Positions 6,900-15,478 of a stretch of 40,973 nucleotides of DNA are shown here, piece by piece. Each line of letters starts with the position of its first letter. Within the stretch, counting starts at the first letter, position 1. The translations under genes were made by a program, and so were the position numbers. The notes under the pieces are model-generated. The model was not told where the DNA came from. It saw only the letters and a program-made list of their open reading frames with translations, and searched no databases. The stretch comes from Desulforapulum sp034007745 (GTDB taxonomy: Bacteria > Desulfobacterota > Desulfobacteria > Desulfobacterales > Desulfobacteraceae): NCBI GenBank assembly GCA_034007745.1, contig JAVEQI010000032.1, positions 1-40,973 of the forward strand. Reading direction: 5' to 3'.

Positions 6900-8032
6900 C
6901 AACCACCAGCCATCAGATCCATTTTACCGACAGCTGTGACATGGAAATGGTTGAATCCAACTCAGTAAACCTGGTCGTCACCTCCCCCCCCTACCCCATG
7001 GTCGAGATGTGGGACGACCTCTTTTGCGCCGGGGATTCAAAGATCAAGACGGTCCTTGCAAAAGGCCGGGGAATTGAGGCCTTTGAACTCATGCACCAGA
7101 AGCTTGACAGGGTATGGGCCGAGGCCTACAGGATACTCTCTCCCGGCTCCTTTGCCTGCATCAACATCGGAGATGCCACAAGAACCGTGGATGGAACCTT
7201 TCAGCTCTATCCAAACCACGCCAGGATCTTATCTGCCATGGTGAGCCTTGGATTTTCCCCCATGCCTTTGATCATCTGGAGAAAACAGACCAATGCCCCG
7301 AACAAGTTCATGGGATCGGGCATGCTGCCGGCAGGGGCCTATGTCACCCTGGAACACGAGTATGTTCTCATCCTGAGGAAAGGAGACAAGCGTCAGTTTA
7401 AAAGCGAAGAAGAAAAGGAGCACAGAAGAAAGAGCGCCCTTTTCTGGGAAGAGCGAAATAAGTGGTTCTCCGATGTCTGGTTCGACCTTAAGGGAACGGT
7501 TCAGAAGCTTAAAACAAACAGCCCTGAAAATAAAGAGATCAGAAAACGAAGCGGCTCTTATCCCTTTGCCCTGCCCTATCGACTCATCAACATGTATTCA
7601 GTCAAGCAGGACATTGTGGTCGATCCCTTTCTGGGCCTTGGTACAACCACCCTTGCGGCCATGGCAGCAGAGAGAAACAGCCTGGGGTTTGAAATTGATG
7701 GCGGGTTATGGGAATCCATTGCCCAAAGGATAAACGGTTCAGAACCGATGCTGAACAGGGAAATTCTCAACAGGCTTGAAAACCACCGGGAGTTTGTAAA
7801 GACGAGAACCGAGCAGAAAAAACCTTTTAAACACTTTAACGAGACCCACGGTTTTGAGGTGATAACCGCCCAGGAACGGTTTTTACACCTGGGCGGTGTC
7901 GAGGCCGTCACCATTGATAAAGAAGTCGAGGCCGTCACCATTGATAAAGAAATTGATGAAAAGAACAGAACAGTTAATGTCAAACATTGTGAGTTTCCAC
8001 AACCGGAAAGGGATCTCTTCTCCCCGGTATAA
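6896..8032 (+). CDS. Site-specific DNA methyltransferase (orphan)
   Basis: A 378-residue amino-methyltransferase. The catalytic motif IV TSPPYPM is near residue 30, before the SAM-binding motif I (DPFLGLGTTTLAAMA, near residue 243). That order is the beta class, which includes N4-cytosine and some N6-adenine enzymes. TSPPY favours N4-cytosine but does not settle the base. No restriction endonuclease gene is adjacent. The start is TTG overlapping the upstream stop by four bases. Close to the C-terminus a 27-bp unit is tandemly duplicated in frame, giving VEAVTIDKE twice. It could be a regulatory orphan or a restriction-modification remnant. Confidence 0.87.
   Translation: MTTTSHQIHFTDSCDMEMVESNSVNLVVTSPPYPMVEMWDDLFCAGDSKIKTVLAKGRGIEAFELMHQKLDRVWAEAYRILSPGSFACINIGDATRTVDGTFQLYPNHARILSAMVSLGFSPMPLIIWRKQTNAPNKFMGSGMLPAGAYVTLEHEYVLILRKGDKRQFKSEEEKEHRRKSALFWEERNKWFSDVWFDLKGTVQKLKTNSPENKEIRKRSGSYPFALPYRLINMYSVKQDIVVDPFLGLGTTTLAAMAAERNSLGFEIDGGLWESIAQRINGSEPMLNREILNRLENHREFVKTRTEQKKPFKHFNETHGFEVITAQERFLHLGGVEAVTIDKEVEAVTIDKEIDEKNRTVNVKHCEFPQPERDLFSPV
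7898..7951 (+). repeat. Perfect in-frame 27-bp tandem duplication
   Basis: Two identical 27-nt units (7898-7924 and 7925-7951) encode VEAVTIDKE twice in the methylase tail. The exact identity implies recent duplication or slippage. Confidence 0.95.
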
Positions 8033-8056
8033 CCCACATGTTCTGGCGGACACAAT
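8029..8056 (-). repeat. Dispersed repeat, copy C
   Basis: Inverted copy of the TTGTGTCC-type element: on the minus strand ATTGTGTCCGCCAGAACATG followed by TGGGTTATA. It spans the stop codon region of the DNA methylase gene. Confidence 0.7.
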
Positions 8057-8125
8057 GAGCAAGCATTCCCCCATCAAACCCAACCCGACAAGTTCCGCTG
8101 TTATCTACACCCAATTGCAATCCAT

Positions 8126-8482
8126 TCACTCTAGCCCACTGCCATCCATTCCAATTCTTTTGTTTCCGATCTCTATCCATGGTGACTTATCGCCGTCAGC
8201 AACAAGGGCAGTGGGCAGTATTTTTTCCTGTAATACTCCATGGACAGAAGAACGAAGCCGGGAGAAATCAACCGTTTCAATCAGTTTTTTCAACAGTTCG
8301 ACCACATCTGCATCCTGGGTCGTAACCCTCCGATTCTTCAGGCAGGATCGAACTTTTAAGTTGTAAATACGCCGGATTTCCGTCTCCACACAATGGCTGT
8401 CAAGGTTAAGTTCTATGCGTACAAACCGTCCATTCTCGAATCTTTGTTCAACCTTGACATTTGTCACGCTTGCTGGTTTCAT
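8126..8482 (-). CDS. Hypothetical protein, 118 residues
   Basis: I chose ATG 8482 because GGAGGAGAG lies just upstream; an upstream extension of the frame has no such support. The product starts MKPASVTNVKVEQRFENGRF, is basic in the middle, and has no signal peptide or membrane segment. I do not recognise a family. It is convergent with the DNA methylase and divergent from parE. A perfect palindrome, 8511-8527, sits about 30 nt before the start and could be an operator. Confidence 0.6.
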   Translation of the reverse strand: MKPASVTNVKVEQRFENGRFVRIELNLDSHCVETEIRRIYNLKVRSCLKNRRVTTQDADVVELLKKLIETVDFSRLRSSVHGVLQEKILPTALVADGDKSPWIEIGNKRIGMDGSGLE

Positions 8483-8510
8483 AGGATCTCTCCTCCCAAA
8501 CACATTGGAC

Positions 8511-8527
8511 TTAGGGAACTTCCCTAA
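8511..8527. promoter_or_regulatory. TTAGGGAA-C-TTCCCTAA palindrome
   Basis: Perfect 8-bp arms around one base, in the region between the 118-residue gene and parE. The same core GGGAACTTCCC occurs once more at 36063-36073, again upstream of a minus-strand gene. Possible protein-binding dyad. Confidence 0.4.
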
Positions 8528-8681
8528 ACCATGATCAAGGCCGTTGTTTCTATATACTATTTGATATATTTTCAACCCGACAAAAATGCAATCAAATAAA
8601 AACAATTGAATTTATGCCTGAATCGGTTATTATACCAAATTTACCAATGGCAAACTAAATTTATTATTTAACCTGGGTAAA

Positions 8682-10637
8682 ATGAATCTATTTGACGATG
8701 AACAAGAGGAAGTTAAGAGCGGAACCGCATATACTGCAGGTTCCATCGAGGTTCTCAAGGGTCTTGATCCTGTAAGGCGCAGGCCCGGCATGTACACGGA
8801 CACCACGAGCCCCAATCACCTTGCCCACGAGGTGATTGACAACAGCGTTGACGAGGCCATAGCAGGATTTGCCAATAAAATTGACGTTGTCCTCCACACG
8901 GACAACAGCCTGGAGGTGAGCGATAACGGCAGGGGCATGCCCGTTGACATCCATCCTGAAGAGGGGGTCACGGGTGTTGAGCTGATCCTGACAAGACTCC
9001 ATGCCGGTGCAAAGTTTTCCAGCAAGGATTACAACTTTTCCGGCGGTCTCCACGGGGTGGGAGTATCGGTGGTCAACGCCCTGTCAAGCCATCTGACGGT
9101 CAACATCCGGAGGGACGGGGCTCTGCACACGATTTCATTTAAGAATGGACACCTTGACCAGCCCCTCACCCTGGTAAAATCCATCGGAAAAAACAACTCA
9201 GGCACCGACCTGAGATTTTACCCGGATGTCACCTATTTTGACCGGCCCAATTTTTCGAAAAAAGATTTAAAACACTCGTTAAAGGCCAAGGCAGTTCTTT
9301 GCCCGGGCCTGCTCATCACCCTTTTGGTTGAAGAAACCGGGGAAAAGTATGAATGGCAATTTGAATTCGGGCTGCGGGACTACCTGGCCGAGGCCCTCGA
9401 GGGGCAGTCAACCGTTTTTGGCTCTCCATTTACAGGCGAAATCAAGACTGACGATGCCACTGTTGCCTGGGCCGTTGACTGGACCGAAGAAAAGAGGCTT
9501 AACACCTGCGAAAGTTATGTCAATCTCATTCCCACCCCCCTTGGCGGCACCCATGTTAACGGGTTCCGGTCGGGCCTTCTCGAATCCATCAGGGAGTTTT
9601 GCAAATTTCGAGACATTGTTCCCAAGGGGGTTAACCTTGCTCCTGAAGATATCTGGGAGAACATAGCCTTCATCCTTTCGGTCAAGCTTGCAGACGCCCA
9701 GTTCTCAGGTCAGACCAAGGAACGACTCTCGTCACGCCACTGCACCGTGGTGGTCAATTCGGCAGTGAAGGACGCCTTCAGCCTCTGGCTCAACCAGAAC
9801 ACCGATGTCGGGGAACGGCTGGCAGACCTTGCCGTTGAAAATGCCCGGGACCGCCTTAAAAGGGCGAGAAAGGTTACCAGGAAAAGGATCACCAGCGGCC
9901 CTGCCCTGCCTGGAAAGCTCAGCGACTGCACCAGCAGCGACCCTGAAAAAAGCGAACTCTTCCTTGTGGAGGGAGATTCTGCCGGGGGCTCGGCCAAACA
10001 GGCAAGGGATAGAAGATTCCAGGCCATCATGCCCCTCAAGGGCAAGATCCTCAATACCTGGGACACAGACCCGTCCCAGATATTAAGCTCAAAGGAGATC
10101 CATGACATTTCCGTTGCCATGGGGGTTGATCCTGATTCGGATGATATCTCAGGTCTCAGATACAACAAGATCTGCATCCTTGCAGATGCAGATTCAGACG
10201 GCCTCCACATTGCCACCCTTCTTTGTGCACTTTTTTTCAGGCATTTCCGAAGGGTTGTACAAGAAGGACATATCTTTATGGCCATGCCGCCGCTTTTCCG
10301 CATTGATGTGGGTAAAGAGGTGTTTTACGCCCTTGACGAGCCCGAGCGTGAAAGCATAATTAAACGCATCCAGGCCAAAAAAACACACGGCAAAATCAAC
10401 GTCCAGAGGTTCAAGGGCCTTGGCGAGATGAACCCGGTACAGCTGAGGGAGACGACCATTGCGCCGGACACAAGACGCCTTGTTCAGCTGGTGATTGACC
10501 TTGACGGGGATGATGAAGAGGGCAGCGAAGCCGACCAGAGGGTATTTGAAACCATGGATATGCTCCTTGGCAAGAAAAGGGCCCCGGACCGCCGGCGCTG
10601 GATTGAAGCAAAGGGAAACATGAGGGAGATTGAATAG
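8682..10637 (+). CDS. parE: DNA topoisomerase IV subunit B
   Basis: A 651-residue type IIA ATPase subunit. The GHKL ATP site is visible as EVIDNSVDEA (catalytic Glu50 and Asn54), DNGRGMP and GGLHGVGVSVVNALS. The TOPRIM domain has ELFLVEGDSAGGSA, near residue 423, and DADSDG, near residue 503. The start around RRRPGMYTDTTSPNHL matches ParE rather than GyrB (GDTxDGTGLHH). ParE with ParC decatenates daughter chromosomes. It directly abuts parC (TAG immediately followed by ATG), so the two subunits are made together. Confidence 0.93.
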   Translation: MNLFDDEQEEVKSGTAYTAGSIEVLKGLDPVRRRPGMYTDTTSPNHLAHEVIDNSVDEAIAGFANKIDVVLHTDNSLEVSDNGRGMPVDIHPEEGVTGVELILTRLHAGAKFSSKDYNFSGGLHGVGVSVVNALSSHLTVNIRRDGALHTISFKNGHLDQPLTLVKSIGKNNSGTDLRFYPDVTYFDRPNFSKKDLKHSLKAKAVLCPGLLITLLVEETGEKYEWQFEFGLRDYLAEALEGQSTVFGSPFTGEIKTDDATVAWAVDWTEEKRLNTCESYVNLIPTPLGGTHVNGFRSGLLESIREFCKFRDIVPKGVNLAPEDIWENIAFILSVKLADAQFSGQTKERLSSRHCTVVVNSAVKDAFSLWLNQNTDVGERLADLAVENARDRLKRARKVTRKRITSGPALPGKLSDCTSSDPEKSELFLVEGDSAGGSAKQARDRRFQAIMPLKGKILNTWDTDPSQILSSKEIHDISVAMGVDPDSDDISGLRYNKICILADADSDGLHIATLLCALFFRHFRRVVQEGHIFMAMPPLFRIDVGKEVFYALDEPERESIIKRIQAKKTHGKINVQRFKGLGEMNPVQLRETTIAPDTRRLVQLVIDLDGDDEEGSEADQRVFETMDMLLGKKRAPDRRRWIEAKGNMREIE

Positions 10638-12899
10638 ATGGGAAGCACCAGATTGACAAGCCTTGAAGGATTTGAACGTCAGCCGTTTGAGACATTTGCG
10701 GAAAGCGCATACCTCAACTACTCCATGTACGTGATCCTTGACAGGGCTCTACCCTACATTGGCGACGGCCTGAAGCCTGTTCAACGCAGAATCGTCTATG
10801 CCATGAGTCAGCTCGGCCTTTCCTCCGGGGCAAAGTACAAGAAGTCCGCCCGAACAGTGGGGGACGTTCTCGGCAAGTACCATCCCCACGGGGATTCTGC
10901 ATGCTACGAGGCCATGGTCCTGCTGGCCCAGCCCTTTTCCTGCCGCTATCCCCTGCTTGACGGCCAGGGCAACTGGGGGGCCCCGGATGACCCAAAATCC
11001 TTTGCAGCCATGCGGTACACTGAATCAAAACTTTCCAGATACGCCGATATACTCCTGGCCGAGCTTGACCTCGGGGCAACTGAATGGACCGTAAACTTTG
11101 ACGGCACCCTGAACGAACCCACCCTGATGCCGGCCAGACTTCCCAACATTCTTCTCAACGGCACCACAGGCATTGCCGTCGGCATGGCAACGGATATCCC
11201 GCCCCACAATCTCAACGAGGTTACTTCTGCCCTTGTTCATCTTCTGGACCACCCAGATGCAGCCCTTGACAAAATCTGTGAATTTATCCAGGGGCCGGAT
11301 TATCCCACCGAGGCTGAAATAATAACACCTTCGTCTGAAATCAGGGAAATGTACCTGACGGGCAACGGCAGGATTCGAATGAGGGCAAAATACCATGTGG
11401 ACGACGGTGATATAATTGTTACCGCCCTGCCCCACCACTCGTCAGGGGAAAAGATCCTGGAGCAAATTGCGAGCCAGATGCAGGCAAAAAAACTGCCCAT
11501 GGTGGTGGATCTAAGGGATGAATCCGACCATGAAGAGCCCACCCGCCTCGTTATCATTCCCAAGGCCCGGACAAACACTACGGCCCTCATGGACCATTTG
11601 TTTGCAACCACGGACCTTGAGCGATCCTACCGCATCAACATGAACATGATCGGAACCAACGGCAGACCCGAGGTGAAACCCCTGCTGACCATCCTATCAG
11701 AATGGCTTGCCTTCAGGATAGATACGGTGCGGAAACGCCTGGAACACAGGCTCGAGAAGGTCAACGAACGTATTCACCTCCTGGACGGCCTGCTCACCGC
11801 CTTTCTCAATATTGATGAGATCATTGCCATCATCCGCAACAACGATGAACCAAAACCCGTCCTCATGGAAACTTTCAACCTGAGTGATCGCCAGGCAACG
11901 GCCATCCTTGAGATAAGACTGCGCAACCTGGCAAAACTTGAAGAGATAAAAATCCGGGCAGAAAAGAAAAACCTTGATGCTGAACGCCTTCAGATCGAAA
12001 AGATCCTCGCCTCGGACAAGCGCCTCAGGACCCTCATAAAGAAGGAGATCCAGACCGACGCAAAAAAACACGGGGACGAGCGGCGATCGCCCATCTTTGA
12101 AAGAAAAGAGGCCGAGGCCTTTTCCGAGGAAGAGGTAATCCAGGTCGAACCCATGACCGTAATCCTATCAAAAAACGGATGGGTTCGTGGGGCAAAGGGC
12201 CATGATATTGATGTTGAAAAATTAAAATTTAAATCAGGCGATGATCTTCTCTCCATGGCCCCTGCCATGAGCAACCGGCCCGCTGTTTTTTTAGACTCAA
12301 CCGGCAGGAGCTATTCAATCCCCATCCACACCCTGGCATCTGCCCGAACCATGGGAGAACCCCTTACAGGAAGGTTGACCGTCAAGCCTGAAGCCCACAT
12401 CTCAGGCCTTGTCACCGGAGATGATGGGGATCTTTTCCTACTTTACACAGATACCGGTTTTGGGTTTATCACCGAGTTTGCCAACCTGACTGCAAAGAGC
12501 AGGACCGGCAAGGCGATTCTGACCCTGGATGGACTGGCAAATTTAATGCCGCCCCTGCCGGTTAAGAACCCGAAAACAGATCTGCTGACCGCTATCACCA
12601 CCTCCGGCCGAATGATTATTTTCCCGGTCAAAGAGATGCCGATTATAGAAAAGGGCAAGGGCAACAAAATTATAGGCATACCCAAAAACCAGCTGTCAAC
12701 TCCAGGAACAGAACGGATAAAAATCCTGGAAGTCTTGCCTGAAGGAGCTGAGATTGTTATATATGCAGGAAAACATTTTTTAAAACTAACAGTCGGAAAT
12801 CAGACAAATTACCGGTCAAAACGCGGATACAGGGGCAAAAGACTTCCAAGGGGCTTCCAGAACGTAAACCGCCTAGAGGTGATACCTTCAGAAAAATAA
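10638..12899 (+). CDS. parC: DNA topoisomerase IV subunit A
   Basis: A 753-residue subunit that cuts and rejoins DNA. The active tyrosine is Tyr127 in AAMRYTESKLS. The quinolone-determining segment is KYHPHGDSACYE with Ser87 and Glu91 (the positions of E. coli ParC Ser80 and Glu84), that is, the wild-type form. ILLNGTTGIAVGMATDIPPHNL and a coiled-coil segment follow, then a GyrA-type C-terminal beta-pinwheel (for example GKAILTLDGLANL). The start codon follows the parE stop with no gap. The next gene, mltF, begins 20 nt downstream. Confidence 0.94.
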   Translation: MGSTRLTSLEGFERQPFETFAESAYLNYSMYVILDRALPYIGDGLKPVQRRIVYAMSQLGLSSGAKYKKSARTVGDVLGKYHPHGDSACYEAMVLLAQPFSCRYPLLDGQGNWGAPDDPKSFAAMRYTESKLSRYADILLAELDLGATEWTVNFDGTLNEPTLMPARLPNILLNGTTGIAVGMATDIPPHNLNEVTSALVHLLDHPDAALDKICEFIQGPDYPTEAEIITPSSEIREMYLTGNGRIRMRAKYHVDDGDIIVTALPHHSSGEKILEQIASQMQAKKLPMVVDLRDESDHEEPTRLVIIPKARTNTTALMDHLFATTDLERSYRINMNMIGTNGRPEVKPLLTILSEWLAFRIDTVRKRLEHRLEKVNERIHLLDGLLTAFLNIDEIIAIIRNNDEPKPVLMETFNLSDRQATAILEIRLRNLAKLEEIKIRAEKKNLDAERLQIEKILASDKRLRTLIKKEIQTDAKKHGDERRSPIFERKEAEAFSEEEVIQVEPMTVILSKNGWVRGAKGHDIDVEKLKFKSGDDLLSMAPAMSNRPAVFLDSTGRSYSIPIHTLASARTMGEPLTGRLTVKPEAHISGLVTGDDGDLFLLYTDTGFGFITEFANLTAKSRTGKAILTLDGLANLMPPLPVKNPKTDLLTAITTSGRMIIFPVKEMPIIEKGKGNKIIGIPKNQLSTPGTERIKILEVLPEGAEIVIYAGKHFLKLTVGNQTNYRSKRGYRGKRLPRGFQNVNRLEVIPSEK

Positions 12900-12919
12900 T
12901 TCCACACAGGTTAAAACAG

Positions 12920-14314
12920 ATGGCCTCGATCAATGCCCTTTTTACATATATGATTGTTGCCTGTTTTCTACTTACCCTTGTGTGCGTTGAGGTAAAAAAG
13001 AGCAGCAATCTCTTTATCAAACCAACCACCCTCCATCGCATCAAAAAGACCGGAACCCTGCGCATGATAACAGCCAGGGAGGTAAACTCCTACAATATCT
13101 ACCGGGGAAAGCCCATTGGGTTCGAGTATGAAATGGCCAGGGAATTTGCCGATTATCTCAACGTTCGTCTTGAGGTAATCACCCCGGGCTGGAATCAAAT
13201 TTACCGATTCCTCGAACAGGATCATGGTGATTTCATCGCTGCCGGTCCCGGCATCATCCAGAATCAGAACCAGGAGCAAAGCCATAACCAGAAAAAGTCC
13301 TACATCTTTTCCGACCCCTATATGAAGGTTCAGCAAAAGCTCATCCACCACAAACTCATTTATGACCTTCCCAACCTTGAGGCCCTTGCCGGTCAGACCA
13401 TCCATGTCCGCCGGGGAACATCCTATCAGATGAGGCTTGAACAGATCCGACGAGACGGAATAGACCTCAATATAGTACTCCATGACAATACCTCCACGGA
13501 AGAGCTGATCCAGATGGTCGCAAACAGGGAGATAAAATACACCGTGGCAGATGCAACCATGGCCAGTCTCAACCGGCGTTACCATCCTGAAATCACCCTG
13601 GGGATTGACATTTCTTCAGAACAACCCCTAGGCTGGGCCGTGCGATCCAATGATCCAGAGTTCCTCAATACAGTAAATGATTTTCTGGCGGATATCAAAA
13701 GCCGGGGAATTAAACAAAAAATCTATAAAAAATACTACAGCAATGTCGAAGCATTTGACTATTACGATGTCAAGAAATTTCACCAGCGAATTGATACACG
13801 ACTGCCCAAGTATCAGGACATTATCAAACGGGAATCCCGAAAATATGGATTTGACTGGAGAATGATTGCCGCAGTTGTCTACCAGGAGTCCCACTACAAC
13901 CCCTGGGCCACAAGCCGGACCGGAGTGAGGGGACTTATGCAGGTGACTGCGGATACGGCAAAGGAAATGGGCATCGACAACCGGCTTCATCCAGAGCAGA
14001 GTCTAAGGGCTGGAATCAAATATCTGCACAAGCTCTACCAGCGATTTGACGAAATTGAAGACCATCACCAGCGCCTTTTGTTTGCCCTTGCATCCTACAA
14101 CATCGGGTACGGTCATGTGAGGGACGCCCAGGTCCTTGCCGAAAACCAAGGATGGAACAAAAACCGCTGGACCAGCCTGGAAAAGACCCTTCCCATGCTT
14201 ACCAAGGTGCGCTATTATCGAACAGTCCCCCACGGCTATGCCAGGGGATGGGAACCTGTTCACTACATCAAACGTATCCTTGCTTACTATGACATTCTGA
14301 GGCAAAAGGCTTGA
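12920..14314 (+). CDS. mltF: Membrane-bound lytic murein transglycosylase F
   Basis: A 464-residue MltF homologue. An N-terminal hydrophobic segment (LFTYMIVACFLLTLVCV) anchors or exports it. A periplasmic solute-binding (SBP_bac_3) domain from about residue 40 to 275 precedes a lysozyme-like SLT domain. The catalytic glutamate is at about residue 323 in YQESHYNPWATS, with GVRGLMQVT and ALASYNIGYGHV following as in the SLT family. It cleaves peptidoglycan glycan strands with 1,6-anhydro ends. Most members are lipoproteins, but I see no lipobox here. It follows parC by 20 nt and is probably co-transcribed. Confidence 0.92.
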   Translation: MASINALFTYMIVACFLLTLVCVEVKKSSNLFIKPTTLHRIKKTGTLRMITAREVNSYNIYRGKPIGFEYEMAREFADYLNVRLEVITPGWNQIYRFLEQDHGDFIAAGPGIIQNQNQEQSHNQKKSYIFSDPYMKVQQKLIHHKLIYDLPNLEALAGQTIHVRRGTSYQMRLEQIRRDGIDLNIVLHDNTSTEELIQMVANREIKYTVADATMASLNRRYHPEITLGIDISSEQPLGWAVRSNDPEFLNTVNDFLADIKSRGIKQKIYKKYYSNVEAFDYYDVKKFHQRIDTRLPKYQDIIKRESRKYGFDWRMIAAVVYQESHYNPWATSRTGVRGLMQVTADTAKEMGIDNRLHPEQSLRAGIKYLHKLYQRFDEIEDHHQRLLFALASYNIGYGHVRDAQVLAENQGWNKNRWTSLEKTLPMLTKVRYYRTVPHGYARGWEPVHYIKRILAYYDILRQKA

Positions 14315-14334
14315 AAAGCGGTTAGTTTTTAGCG

Positions 14335-14372
14335 GTTAGCTTTTAGCTAAGAGCTAACAGCTAAAAGCTAAC
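14335..14372. terminator. Palindrome between convergent mltF and HAD genes
   Basis: GTTAGCTTTTAGCT (14335-14348) pairs perfectly with 14359-14372, a 14-bp stem around 10 nt. It belongs to the GCTAAAAGC repeat family also seen at 15226-15350 and 17325-17440. Placed between converging genes it may act as a bidirectional terminator, although there is no T-run. Confidence 0.5.
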
Positions 14373-15213
14373 GGCTAACAACCCTTGCAACACCCGAATT
14401 GTTGTTGGACGCAACAGCGGTGAATCTTGATTTAAGATCAGGGGGTGCGTTGGCAACCACAAACCCAGAACCAGCCCAAAGCAGAAGATCCAGATCGTTG
14501 TAATCATTGCCAACCGCCACAACATTGTCTCGTCTCAGGCCAAGCTGACCGGCAAGCCAGGCTGTGCTATGACTCTTGGATACACCTCCGGGAAAAACCT
14601 CAATCCACATGGACTCATGGTCCAGGGGTGAGGTTGCCCGGACCACGCTCAGGCCCGACAGGGTCTTTTGGGTACACTCAAAAACCCCGAGGGCATCATC
14701 CTGTCCAGGCACAATGGCCAGCACCTGAGTGGCCCTTCCAAACCCGTTGATTCCCCCTGCATCCATGGGTGTTGCCCAGGAACTGTAGATTTCTATGCGG
14801 GAGCGGAAATCGGGGTTGTCACGGCCATGGGAGCGGAAGACAAATTCCCTGGTTCGAGGAATGGGCCTGTGAACCATATAATCACAGCGTTCAGCCTCAA
14901 AATGATCGACAATGCAATGAACCTCATGCGGTGACAGAGAGTGATCACGCACAAGCTCCATGGAAGGGAATGCCATGATACCCGCACCGGTTGAGAAGAT
15001 CACATAATCCACCGGCAGAAAATTATCCGGCCCCGCCAATGCCAGGCCCACTAAAGCCTTATGAAAAGAGTACCAGGATCGGCCCGTGGCAACCACCCTG
15101 ACAATCCCCATTTTACCAAGGGCTTTAAGGGCGTTAAGGTCCTCGTTTGAAATCCCACCGTCATCATTTAACAGTGTGCCGTCAAGATCGGTTATAAACA
15201 TCGAGCAGTTCAT
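14368..15213 (-). CDS. HAD-superfamily Cof-type phosphatase
   Basis: A 281-residue HAD hydrolase, subclass IIB (Cof type). Motif I is FITDLDGTLL (Asp9 and Asp11), motif II falls at ATGR, motif III is GGVSKSHS, and motif IV is VGNDYNDLDLL. A cap domain lies between motifs II and III. Such enzymes dephosphorylate sugar or nucleotide phosphates in the cytoplasm; substrate unknown. Its end overlaps a palindromic repeat shared with mltF. The ATG at 15213 is preceded by AAGGAGAC, supporting this start. Confidence 0.87.
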   Translation of the reverse strand: MNCSMFITDLDGTLLNDDGGISNEDLNALKALGKMGIVRVVATGRSWYSFHKALVGLALAGPDNFLPVDYVIFSTGAGIMAFPSMELVRDHSLSPHEVHCIVDHFEAERCDYMVHRPIPRTREFVFRSHGRDNPDFRSRIEIYSSWATPMDAGGINGFGRATQVLAIVPGQDDALGVFECTQKTLSGLSVVRATSPLDHESMWIEVFPGGVSKSHSTAWLAGQLGLRRDNVVAVGNDYNDLDLLLWAGSGFVVANAPPDLKSRFTAVASNNNSGVARVVSR

Positions 15214-15478
15214 CGTCTCCTTGTGGCTGTTAGCTTTTAGCTAACTGCTATCGTGTTTCATCCTTCGTTGTGTCCGTAAGGACATGTGGGTTATAAGAAA
15301 CAGCATTTAGCTTTTAACTAACGACGAACTGCTAACAGCTAAAGGCTATCGAGCCAGAAAGAGCGGCCGCAAGGGATCGCCCCTACATGGCCCCGGCTTA
15401 TTTTATCAAGTTTCATCTACCACAACCCACTGACCACTACCCAACACCTAATATCCAATACCCAATACCTACTACCTA
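15214..15478. repeat. Repeat-rich intergenic region
   Basis: No gene seen. From 15226 to about 15350 there are GCTGTTAGCTTTTAGCTAAC-type units, and 15267-15295 is copy B of the TTGTGTCC element with the tail TGTGGGTTATAAGAAAC. From 15419 to 15489 lies an array whose minus-strand reading is AGTGGGTAGTAGGTAGT and so on; it starts in the last codons of uvrC and is G-rich on the uvrC transcript. Confidence 0.8.
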
